A DNA stretch of 64,000 bases, from IMG/VR virus record IMGVR_UViG_3300005253_000050, positions 1 through 64,000 of that record; one strand, given 5' to 3'. Shown in pieces: positions 23,214 to 30,143 of this stretch. Within the stretch, counting starts at the first letter, position 1, and each line of letters begins with the position of its first letter. Below the pieces are notes generated by a model. That model saw only the letters and a program-made list of their open reading frames with translations. It made no database searches and was not told where the DNA came from. Origin of the DNA: a virus. A program made the translations under genes and the position numbers.

Positions 23214-23606
23214 ATGAACGGGATAGCAAAGGTGATCGTGGTCGGCAACCTCGGGCGGCGGCCAGCACTTCGGCACACGACCAGCGGCAAGGCGGTTGGT
23301 GACTTCTCGGTCGCCGTGAATTCTGGCCGCGACGACGATCCCACAGAGTGGATCAAGGTGGTGGTCTGGGAGAAGACCGCCGAGGCCTGCGAGAAGTACC
23401 TCGACAAGGGCTCGCAGGTCTACGTCGAGGGCCGGTGGCACACCAATAAGTGGACCGACAAAGATGGCAACGAGCGGAGCATGGCCGAGGTCATCGCGCA
23501 CAAGGTCCTCTTCATTGGCAAGCCGGGTGCTGGTGCCCAGGGCGGGGGGGAGCGCCCAGCCGAGGGGCAGGGCGACAGCACCGGCGACGATCCCATACCG
23601 TTCTGA
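23214..23606 (+). CDS. ssb: Single-stranded DNA-binding protein, 130 aa
   Basis: AAAGGAAACGAAG precedes the ATG. OB-fold strands VIVVGNLGRRPALRHTTSGK, AVGDFSVAVNSGRDDDPTEW, IKVVVWEKTAEACEKYLDKG and VYVEGRWHTNKW match bacterial/phage SSB, and the tail ends D-D-P-I-P-F, the conserved C-terminal tip that recruits partner proteins. Complete. It protects ssDNA made by the RecE-like nuclease and the helicases. Confidence 0.95.
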   Translation: MNGIAKVIVVGNLGRRPALRHTTSGKAVGDFSVAVNSGRDDDPTEWIKVVVWEKTAEACEKYLDKGSQVYVEGRWHTNKWTDKDGNERSMAEVIAHKVLFIGKPGAGAQGGGERPAEGQGDSTGDDPIPF

Positions 23607-23615
23607 GATAAGACC

Positions 23616-23747
23616 ATGGAATTATACTGGCTTCTATTAATCTGCGGTTGCACCATCGCCCTCACCGGCGGCGTGGTCATCGGGTATCTGATCGGTCGCC
23701 GCCGAGGCGCCGTCTACTACTGGTGGCGACGGAGGACAGGTCCATGA
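23616..23747 (+). CDS. Single-span membrane peptide, 43 aa
   Basis: MELYWLLLICGCTIALTGGV continues to an 18-25-residue membrane segment followed by RRRGAVYYWWRRR, a basic aromatic tail, so the C-terminus should stay in the cytoplasm. No strong ribosome site. The stop overlaps the next ATG. Confidence 0.5.
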   Translation: MELYWLLLICGCTIALTGGVVIGYLIGRRRGAVYYWWRRRTGP

Positions 23748-24214
23748 ACGGATACGGAATTCAGCTCAGCCCGGCCGAGTTCGCCGGGCTGGACCCGCAA
23801 CCCCTGCGCGAGATACGCCGAACCCTCGATCCCCAGCCCGAGCTCAGCGACGGCGTCTGGTATTGGCGAGGGACCTTCTTCGACTGGGAGGCGTTCAACG
23901 TGGGCAACAGCACCATGCGCTGCCCCTTCGCCGAGCCCGGCCGCCTGCTGCGGGTGCTCGAGGAGTGGTGGGCCGACGACGAGAATGGTTGCTACTACAA
24001 AGCAGGCGATTTCCCAGGCACCTGGTGGGAGCGCGTCGACCTGCGATGTATGGAGACTCCTGGCGGCATGGAGCTCGCCGTTGATGGTGAGTGGAACCCA
24101 CCCGAGACGATGCCGCCCTGGGCGTCGCGGTATGTGCTGAAAATCATTAGCGTCGGGATCGAGTTGCACGATGGAGAGTGGAGCTGGGTCATCGAAGTCA
24201 GGAGCGAGGGATGA
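23744..24214 (+). CDS. Hypothetical Trp-rich protein, 156 aa
   Basis: GGAGGACAGGTCC lies before the ATG. It has many Trp/Gly residues (VWYWRGTFFDWEAF, LRVLEEWWADDENG) suggesting a beta-rich soluble fold. No family recognised. Confidence 0.65.
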   Translation: MNGYGIQLSPAEFAGLDPQPLREIRRTLDPQPELSDGVWYWRGTFFDWEAFNVGNSTMRCPFAEPGRLLRVLEEWWADDENGCYYKAGDFPGTWWERVDLRCMETPGGMELAVDGEWNPPETMPPWASRYVLKIISVGIELHDGEWSWVIEVRSEG

Positions 24215-24636
24215 AGACGACGGAGAAACTGAGGGGCGAGGCCTACGTCGCGCATGAGTTAGAGATGGCGATCCGGCGCGAGAGGAGCTTCTGGCAGCTG
24301 GTCGTGATCCTCATGACAGTCTTCGGGGTCGTGGGGGGCGGGCTCGGGGTTAGGTGCGGGCTGGACCAGACCCCGAACGCCACGCTCATCTCGGACGCTG
24401 TCATGGTGCCCAAGCTCAAGGCCGAGATGGAACAACTGCGCGGCGAATGCGCGCTCCCGGTTATCGCCGCCCTGTGTCCGGCCGACCCGCTCGGCAGACA
24501 CTGCGCGGTTTCCTGGCAGACGATCCGGGCCTCGACGAATTCCCCCTGGACGTTTGTCGGTTGCGACGACGGCCAGCGATGGCGGGTCCACTGGGTCACG
24601 ATGGACCAGGTCAACCCGGAGGATCCCGCACCATGA
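24211..24636 (+). CDS. Membrane-anchored protein, 141 aa
   Basis: After an N-terminal helix, residues 28-47 (WQLVVILMTVFGVVGGGLGV) span the membrane; the rest contains five cysteines (CGLDQ, CALP, LCPADP, HCAV, GCDDG) and would be periplasmic, so disulfides are possible. No signal peptidase site. Function unknown. Confidence 0.65.
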   Translation: MKTTEKLRGEAYVAHELEMAIRRERSFWQLVVILMTVFGVVGGGLGVRCGLDQTPNATLISDAVMVPKLKAEMEQLRGECALPVIAALCPADPLGRHCAVSWQTIRASTNSPWTFVGCDDGQRWRVHWVTMDQVNPEDPAP

Positions 24637-24995
24637 GCAACCACAAACCCAAGGAGCAGGCCCGGTGTAGCTGCGGCGCCAAGACGGAGTGGATCTGGGA
24701 GCCCGTGTGTGAGTGCTGGGAGGATGCGCTGTGCGGGCCCTGCGGTGAGCAACTTCGAATGCAGTCCGAGTCGGAGCCGGGCGGAAAGCTCACCAAGGAG
24801 AACTCGGAGAAGTTCATTGAGCTGGTCGTCGAGCAGGCCTCGGCCTGCCACGGGGTCCACATCACAATCTTCCGCTGGCCGTTCCCGTGGCTGAAGCCCT
24901 GGAGCTGGCCGGCCTGGCTGGTGTGGCGCTGGCACCGTGGAAGGAAGACGGAGCGGTTCATGGTCCCGACGTTCGGCCCGAAAGAGAAGCCGTGA
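24633..24995 (+). CDS. Zinc-binding-like protein with hydrophobic C-terminus, 120 aa
   Basis: CSCGAK, CECWEDALCGPCG supply a cysteine-rich site at residues 12-37; the C-terminal third is aromatic (RWPFPWLKPWSWPAWLVWRW), which may associate with membrane. Overlaps the previous stop as ATGA. Confidence 0.6.
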   Translation: MSNHKPKEQARCSCGAKTEWIWEPVCECWEDALCGPCGEQLRMQSESEPGGKLTKENSEKFIELVVEQASACHGVHITIFRWPFPWLKPWSWPAWLVWRWHRGRKTERFMVPTFGPKEKP

Positions 24996-25339
24996 TCGAG
25001 TGTCCCCAATGCCACTCACCGCTGAAGCGGACTGCCGCGGGCGCGAAGACCGGCGGCCGGGTTTGTATCAACCCCGACTGCGAGCACGTCGTCCGGGTAG
25101 GACCAGCCTGCTGGGACTGCGGCCAGCACACCAGCCCGGTGGTCCGGCCCAACAGAGCCGCCTGGCCTGCGCCGCGGCCCGCCGCCGGGTGGCCGAGGAG
25201 TTCCGGATGGACGAGGACGAGCTGGTGCTGCCAGTCCTGTCGATTCGCTGCTGCGAGCTCGTGGTGGACCTGCCGGACGAGTACTTGGCTGCGTTCGGGT
25301 CCTTCATGCCCCCGCGGATCACGCTCGAGGACGCGATGA
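24992..25339 (+). CDS. Zinc-ribbon protein, possibly frameshifted, 115 aa as read
   Basis: GTG start overlaps the previous stop (GTGA). The N-terminal half is a clear zinc-ribbon: IECPQCHSPLKRTA, VCINPDCEH, CWDCGQHTSP. The second half is Ser/Trp/Arg-rich and looks out of frame, while the -1 frame carries good protein sequence from about 25190 on. The true product may end by frameshift into the gene at 25207. Confidence 0.55.
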   Translation: MIECPQCHSPLKRTAAGAKTGGRVCINPDCEHVVRVGPACWDCGQHTSPVVRPNRAAWPAPRPAAGWPRSSGWTRTSWCCQSCRFAAASSWWTCRTSTWLRSGPSCPRGSRSRTR

Positions 25340-25404
25340 AGTACATCGAGCTGCCCAATATCAACGTGTCCATATGGAACGAGGAGCCCGACGATGGCGT
25401 ATGA
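25207..25404 (+). CDS. Hypothetical protein, 65 aa (or C-terminal half of 24992 gene)
   Basis: GAGGAG lies seven bases before the ATG at 25207. The product (MDEDELVLPVLSIRCCELVV...) is protein-like and overlaps 133 bases of the preceding frame. Either it is a separate gene or the continuation of the zinc-ribbon gene after a -1 shift. Confidence 0.55.
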   Translation: MDEDELVLPVLSIRCCELVVDLPDEYLAAFGSFMPPRITLEDAMKYIELPNINVSIWNEEPDDGV

Positions 25405-25861
25405 CGCACCGAAGAACCCCGACCCCGTCGAGTGGAAGGGCAACCTCGACACCCTCAAGGGCATCGCTGCCTTCGCCCGGGACCGCGCGAAGAGGGCCGA
25501 GTGTGGGGTCGCCAGCGGCTGGATCTCGATGCAGCTCCTGCAGCTCGAGCACCGCATCCTCGCCTGCGACGAGGCGCTCACCGGACTCATAGGCCGCAAG
25601 GTTCTGGACGTCATCTTCGACCAGGCCCGCATCGCTTACGAGATCAGCCAGGAGAGAAACGCGGCGCGGGAGCAGCTGGCGGTGCACGGCCGCGCCTTCA
25701 AGCTCATCCTCGAGCGCGTCCAGCGGCTCGCCGAAGAGACGAACGAGCGCGACTCCCTCAACACCGCCGTCATCATCGAGCACATCATCGAGGCCACCGA
25801 TGGAGACGAAGGCGCCATCGCCTCCATCCGAGTGCTCGGGATCGAGTGGCCTGAGTCCTAA
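25394..25861 (+). CDS. Hypothetical helical protein, 155 aa
   Basis: Overlaps the previous gene by 11 bases. Long amphipathic helices with heptad-like leucines (LQLEHRILACDEALTGLI, AREQLAVHGRAFKLILERVQ) suggest a coiled-coil or four-helix protein. No family recognised. Confidence 0.65.
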   Translation: MAYDAPKNPDPVEWKGNLDTLKGIAAFARDRAKRAECGVASGWISMQLLQLEHRILACDEALTGLIGRKVLDVIFDQARIAYEISQERNAAREQLAVHGRAFKLILERVQRLAEETNERDSLNTAVIIEHIIEATDGDEGAIASIRVLGIEWPES

Positions 25862-26025
25862 TGCTCTGGGCCATTTACCTATTTTTCGTTGACCTCGCGG
25901 ACCGCAGTCGAGCCAACTGCATCCCTTGGTCGACATCCCCCGCCCGGGAAGGAGGAGAACTATCGGTGCCTCCGGACGGGCACCTCCATCACTGCCAGCT
26001 CTGGCGGCTGGTAATTCCTACATGA
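25861..26025 (+). CDS. Possible small protein, 54 aa
   Basis: TAATG junction with the previous gene. Begins MLWAIYLFFVDLADRSRANC, then becomes Pro/His-rich. No ribosome site of its own; the DNA after it is strongly structured, so this may be a chance frame. Confidence 0.3.
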   Translation: MLWAIYLFFVDLADRSRANCIPWSTSPAREGGELSVPPDGHLHHCQLWRLVIPT

Positions 26026-26034
26026 CCGCGGCAC

Positions 26035-26183
26035 GCAGCGTGCGCCAGTGCCCGGGTGGCAACCGGGCGGCAAGACAAAAGGTTCAGGCGCCCCGCCCCC
26101 AGGGAAACCTGCTGTGAACAAGCACCGGGGCGGGGCGCGTTTGGGCCGAGTGGTTTCGGCGGGTTCGATTCCCGGACGGCCCA
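26035..26183 (+). ncRNA. Structured tRNA-like element
   Basis: Four stems in a row: GCCCGG/CCGGGC (26050-26068), a perfect 12-bp GCGCCCCGCCCC/GGGGCGGGGCGC (26088-26138) enclosing CAGG-GAAA-CCTG, then a tRNA-like end with TGGGCCG (26142-26148) pairing CGGCCCA (26177-26183), a class II D-arm-like GCCGAGTGGTTTCGGC (26145-26160) and a canonical T-arm CGGGTTCGATTCCCG (26160-26174). There is no anticodon arm. It may be a tRNA relic, a tRNA-like RNA or a recombination site. Confidence 0.5.
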
Positions 26184-26202
26184 TAGAGAAGGAGGAAATA
26201 CC

Positions 26203-26538
26203 ATGGATGAACCCAAGCCCCAGGCCGAGACGGTGGAGCAGATCGTGCAGGACATGAAGGGTGCTGCATGGGCCGCCGGGCTGGTGCCGGACGCTTTGCT
26301 CAAGGCATCGCTGGAGGCGTTCGTGGACCGCCTCGAGGCCAGCAGGGTGGCGAACTCGCTGCCCGAGAAGGTCTGGGTGAAGTGCTCCGGCGGCCTGCCT
26401 TACGCTGTGTACGTGCCTGGGTCAGACGCCCACCTCAAGGCGTCGGCGGACGAAGACCGCTTCGGGGTGGCCCACCTGGTCACCCTCCACGGGGCCGCCA
26501 AGGCAAGCACACCCCAGCAGGAGGAGGACGATGTCTGA
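26203..26538 (+). CDS. Hypothetical protein, 111 aa
   Basis: AAGGAGGAAATACC precedes the ATG. Acidic helical N-terminus (ETVEQIVQDMKGAAWAAGLV) and a small beta-rich C-terminus (VWVKCSGGLPYAVYVPGSD). No family recognised. Confidence 0.65.
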   Translation: MDEPKPQAETVEQIVQDMKGAAWAAGLVPDALLKASLEAFVDRLEASRVANSLPEKVWVKCSGGLPYAVYVPGSDAHLKASADEDRFGVAHLVTLHGAAKASTPQQEEDDV

Positions 26539-26854
26539 GACATCTCGCCGCCCCCGCATCGGCCGGCCACCTGGGGTGAGGAAGCCAGTGCTCAAGCGCC
26601 ACTGGATCCCCGGCAACCCGTACTGCCCGAAGTGCTGGCGCGGGCTCAACGCCAACAATCGCAGCGGGCTGTGCTATGGCTGCGCGCCCCATCACCCCGT
26701 GCTCCCGACGAAGAAGTGCTTCGAGGCCCGCGGCCACCGCTGGCGGACCATCAGAAATACCAAGGGCTACTGGGCTAAGGCGTGCATCCACTGCGAGATC
26801 GAACGGCCGTTCACCGATGCGGAAATTGCAGTGCAAAATCAAGGAGGTTCGTGA
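26531..26854 (+). CDS. Zinc-finger-like protein, 107 aa
   Basis: AGGAGGAGGACG precedes the ATG. Basic N-terminus, then YCPKCWRGLNANNRSGLCYG with C-x2-C..C-x2-C, followed by a second Cys/His cluster (CFEARGHRW, ACIHCEIERPF). Probably a zinc-binding DNA- or RNA-associated protein. Confidence 0.65.
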   Translation: MSETSRRPRIGRPPGVRKPVLKRHWIPGNPYCPKCWRGLNANNRSGLCYGCAPHHPVLPTKKCFEARGHRWRTIRNTKGYWAKACIHCEIERPFTDAEIAVQNQGGS

Positions 26855-27249
26855 TGGCTGAGACCACGAGAGAAGAGCTGGGCGTAGTGATTCGGTCCCA
26901 CCTCGAGATGCTTCGCAGCGACAGAACCACGGCAATCGCACTCGAAGACGTCGTCGCCGTGGCCAGGTGCAATGCGAAGATCCAAGTCCTCGAGGATGTC
27001 AGCGCCGAGGCCAGCGGCGCGGACGCCGATCCCCTGATGGTGATGGCCTACGGCGCCCCGCCCATCGACGAGCGCGTGGACGAGCGGTACAAGATCGCCG
27101 GGTGGCTCCGCGGTTTCGATGCCCTCGCCCGGGCGGCCCGACGCACGGTGTCGGTGGTCACTGTCGAGGAGGTGCTGACCGCCATCGCCGCCGCCATTGA
27201 GGCGGGCGAGTACAAAAAGATGGGCCTGAAATACGAGGACACGAAATGA
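26854..27249 (+). CDS. Hypothetical helical protein, 131 aa
   Basis: TGATG junction and AAGGAGG upstream. Mostly helix-forming, Ala/Val/Glu-rich, no cysteines of note. Unrecognised. Confidence 0.65.
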   Translation: MAETTREELGVVIRSHLEMLRSDRTTAIALEDVVAVARCNAKIQVLEDVSAEASGADADPLMVMAYGAPPIDERVDERYKIAGWLRGFDALARAARRTVSVVTVEEVLTAIAAAIEAGEYKKMGLKYEDTK

Positions 27250-27524
27250 CCCTGCCCGACGGCAAGATCAAATCCAACTGCCCGGCCTGCCTCGAGCCCG
27301 ACGTGCTGTCGCTCTCGAATTGGCCGCGAGGCTACTGCACCATCCGCTGCCGATGTGGTCTCGTCGTGAGCGTCCCCGCCGGCCCCAACCCAGCGCAGTC
27401 GGTCGCCCTCGAAATCATCGGGGCCAACGAGCTGGGAGAGAAGCAGGAAGGCGACCAGCGCCTCATCGTCCACGAGGGAGAAGCCCTGGACGTGATACCT
27501 GCAGATGAAAGGGAAATTCCATGA
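27246..27524 (+). CDS. Small zinc-ribbon-like protein, 92 aa
   Basis: NCPACLEPDVLSL and CTIRCRCGLVV provide two cysteine pairs about 20 residues apart. The rest is an acidic beta-rich tail. ATGA-overlap with its neighbours. Function unknown. Confidence 0.6.
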   Translation: MTLPDGKIKSNCPACLEPDVLSLSNWPRGYCTIRCRCGLVVSVPAGPNPAQSVALEIIGANELGEKQEGDQRLIVHEGEALDVIPADEREIP

Positions 27525-28108
27525 ACAGCGCAGATATTGAAGCCGCCCGGCGGATCGTCGACAGGATGAGCGAGGTGGCTGAGGAGAGCCTGGGCGGGGG
27601 CCCTTACACCCCTCCGGCGCTTATCAAAGACTGGGCAGACAGGCTGATGCATATTTTGGGGCGGCGGGCACCGGCCATCACTGCCTTCCTGGATACCCCG
27701 GACGAAGAGGCTCGGAAGATGACCGCACCACGCGACCCATCGCTGGTCGCGCGCAACGCCGAGCGCGCCGCCCATCCGCTTGTGCAGCGGCTCACTGCCC
27801 GCCGCAAGCGGGCGATCACCGCCATGCTGACAGCGTTGGGCGGCGTAATAAAGCGCGCCGCCGAGCACGCGGCGGTGGCCGACGACATGATGCACCTCTG
27901 GCCGACCTCGTTTTTCAAGGTCGCGGCGCAGCAGGGAGTCACGATCGACACGCGGATCCACTTCTCACGGGCCTGGGACCCGGCCTGCTTCGAGCTGAAC
28001 GCCGGGTTGAAGTGCCAGATGACACTCGACCGAGAAGACTTCGCCGGCTGCGAACCGCTGCCGCTCGGGGTTGAGTTGCGGAACGACATCCCGTCGGAGG
28101 AACCATGA
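27521..28108 (+). CDS. Hypothetical protein, 195 aa
   Basis: AAAGGGAAATTCC precedes the ATG. Helical N-terminal 115 residues with a basic segment (VQRLTARRKRAITAMLTALG), then a beta-rich C-terminus. No family recognised. Confidence 0.65.
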   Translation: MNSADIEAARRIVDRMSEVAEESLGGGPYTPPALIKDWADRLMHILGRRAPAITAFLDTPDEEARKMTAPRDPSLVARNAERAAHPLVQRLTARRKRAITAMLTALGGVIKRAAEHAAVADDMMHLWPTSFFKVAAQQGVTIDTRIHFSRAWDPACFELNAGLKCQMTLDREDFAGCEPLPLGVELRNDIPSEEP

Positions 28109-28422
28109 CGCTGAAAAAATGTCCCCGGCCGGAGTGCAACGGAGAAGGAACTGGCGAGGCCTGGCCTGATTCCTACGTCAGTTGCACCAACCAGATCTGC
28201 TGGTTCTACCACAACGAGTCACCCCGCTCGGTCTGGCAGGCGCTGCTGCGCACACCCGAGCCAGGCATCAGCCGAGAGGACATCGACGGGGAGGACGTCT
28301 TCACCGTCGGTACCTGCAGGTTGGTTGGGTGTGGTGGGTCGCGCGCGATGCGGGGTGACTCCGGCGTTTCGCATTGCGTGGAGTGCGGCGACTCGTATTA
28401 CCCCGAGAGCAAAGCGAAATGA
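28105..28422 (+). CDS. Zinc-ribbon protein, 105 aa
   Basis: GGAGGAACC lies before the ATG. CPRPECNGEG..CTNQICWFY at the N-terminus and GTCRLVGCGG..HCVECGDSYY at the C-terminus give two metal sites; the first resembles Lar/restriction-alleviation-type small phage proteins. Function not established. Confidence 0.6.
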   Translation: MTLKKCPRPECNGEGTGEAWPDSYVSCTNQICWFYHNESPRSVWQALLRTPEPGISREDIDGEDVFTVGTCRLVGCGGSRAMRGDSGVSHCVECGDSYYPESKAK

Positions 28423-28967
28423 CCACCGAGGAGTACATCGACCTGAAGCAGCGCGTCGGCGAGGCGGGCTACTGGCACGAGATTGACTGGTCGGAGAACC
28501 TGCAGCGGTGCCAGGCCCCGTGCCATTTCATCCGGGACTACATCTTCGTGGTGTGCAACTCCGGCATGAAGGCCCAGATAGCTCGGGTCATCTTCAACAA
28601 GGTCATGCAGGCCGTGACGCGCGGCTACTCGGCCAGCCTGGAGTTTGGTCACCCAGGCAAGTCCGCCGCCATCGACCGCGCCCTCGTCGAGGGGACCGAG
28701 TGGTTCGACTTCTACCAGACGCTTGGAACGGACGGCCTGCGATTGCAGTACCTCGAGTCCCTCCCGTGGATAGGCCCCATCACCAAATGGCACCTGGCCA
28801 AGAACCTCGGGATGGACTGCGCCAAGCCCGACCGCCACCTCGTACGCATCGCCGGCAGCGCCGAGCTCGCCCATGAACTCTGCCGCAGCCTGTCCGAGGC
28901 CACTGGCGACCGAATACCCACGGTCGACCTCGTCATCTGGCGGGCCGCCAATCTCGGGTGGATGTGA
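28419..28967 (+). CDS. HhH-GPD DNA glycosylase-like protein, 182 aa
   Basis: The helix-hairpin-helix LESLPWIGPITKWHLAKNLG is followed by CAKPDRHLVRIAG, where the Asp matches the catalytic position of HhH-GPD base-excision glycosylases. The N-terminal part is helical (SGMKAQIARVIFNKVMQAV). Such genes occur in phages beside DNA-modification genes. Base specificity cannot be read from the sequence. Confidence 0.65.
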   Translation: MTTEEYIDLKQRVGEAGYWHEIDWSENLQRCQAPCHFIRDYIFVVCNSGMKAQIARVIFNKVMQAVTRGYSASLEFGHPGKSAAIDRALVEGTEWFDFYQTLGTDGLRLQYLESLPWIGPITKWHLAKNLGMDCAKPDRHLVRIAGSAELAHELCRSLSEATGDRIPTVDLVIWRAANLGWM

Positions 28968-29176
28968 TGACATCCTTCGGCGTCGCCAAAAAGATAGGGC
29001 CCAACCGGTATCGGGTCGTCCACTCGAAGCCAAAGGAACAGCACCACACCGGAACGCCCTGTGGATTCTGCGGCAACGGCCGGCGCTCCGACGCCCGCGG
29101 TCTGCTCTGCTCTCGCTGCCGACTCTACGCCAAGCCGAAGGCGTGGGAAAAGAAACAACGCGCCCGCAAAGGGTGA
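28967..29176 (+). CDS. Small basic zinc-ribbon protein, 69 aa
   Basis: TGATG junction with the glycosylase-like gene. CGFCGNG and CSRCRLY form a four-cysteine site in a basic protein ending WEKKQRARKG. Probably nucleic-acid binding; unrecognised. Confidence 0.6.
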   Translation: MTSFGVAKKIGPNRYRVVHSKPKEQHHTGTPCGFCGNGRRSDARGLLCSRCRLYAKPKAWEKKQRARKG

Positions 29177-29189
29177 GGGGAGATTCAGG

Positions 29190-30143
29190 ATGACCACAGA
29201 CAAAACCATCGACATCCAAGACGCCTGGAGGCAGGCACTCGAACACCACGAGCGGCTCGTGCTTGAGGTACCCCGGGGTCACGGGGCCACCACGTTCCTG
29301 CTGGAAACACTGAAGTACCACCGAGGTTACCGCCGGCTATTGATGCCAACCGAGGCCAAAACAGAGAATGCTCGGCGGCGGGGTTTGTCCCACGGGGGCG
29401 TCGAGTGCATCACCACCGCTCCACCCGAAGGAATGCGGCGCCTCAACCTCCTCATGGTCGACCAGCCCGTGTATTTCTCCGACCCGTCCAGGCCCCCGGG
29501 CCTCTCGGCAGTCAAGGATGGTTGGGCGTGCTGGGCCGAGACCAACCCCACCCCCCAGCAAGTGGTCGTCATGGCTACGGTGACCCAATTAAATAGGGCC
29601 GCCCTCGCCGAACTCTTCCCGCCGGAGATATACCACCGCATTCGCTTCGCCTACACCGAGGATCTTGAGGGACTGATTCAGGATGACGGGCGGGTCGCTC
29701 CGTTCACGTCGGAGCTGTGGACGGAAGAGAAGCTCGCCAAGCGCCGGGAGGAATTGGGCGCGCGGATATTTGGCCGCGCCTTCCATGTGATCGGCACCAA
29801 GGATGTTCGCCTCTGCGAGCAATGCAAGCGTGAGCTCGAGCCCGTCCATGTGGCCACAGAACTCAAAGTTGACACCGCGGTGCTCTACGCTGACAACCTC
29901 TGGGCCATCGACGCCATGGTCGGGGACATGACCAGAGCGTGGGTGTGCCGGAGCACCCACGGTGAACCCATCCCCGTCGACAATACTTTGGAGGCGCTGG
30001 AGGAGTGGATGGCGGCAAACCTTGAGGCGACGACGTGGCTCGGGACTCGGCCGGAGAGGATACCACCTGTCTATCCGGGCGGAGTGAAGCGGGTCAATGC
30101 CGCCTTGGATCGGTTGAAGATTGCGGCGAAGGGAGAGGGCTGA
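29190..30143 (+). CDS. P-loop-like protein of unknown function, 317 aa
   Basis: AGGGGAGATTCAGG precedes the ATG. The segment LVLEVPRGHGATTFLLETL (residues 23-41) resembles a terminase/AAA Walker A (PRGHGKT) but has Ala-Thr in place of Lys-Thr, so ATP hydrolysis is doubtful; LLMVDQP could be the Walker B strand. A CEQCKRE cysteine pair lies in the C-terminal half. It may be a degenerate ATPase used as an adaptor. It overlaps the next gene by one base. Confidence 0.6.
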   Translation: MTTDKTIDIQDAWRQALEHHERLVLEVPRGHGATTFLLETLKYHRGYRRLLMPTEAKTENARRRGLSHGGVECITTAPPEGMRRLNLLMVDQPVYFSDPSRPPGLSAVKDGWACWAETNPTPQQVVVMATVTQLNRAALAELFPPEIYHRIRFAYTEDLEGLIQDDGRVAPFTSELWTEEKLAKRREELGARIFGRAFHVIGTKDVRLCEQCKRELEPVHVATELKVDTAVLYADNLWAIDAMVGDMTRAWVCRSTHGEPIPVDNTLEALEEWMAANLEATTWLGTRPERIPPVYPGGVKRVNAALDRLKIAAKGEG

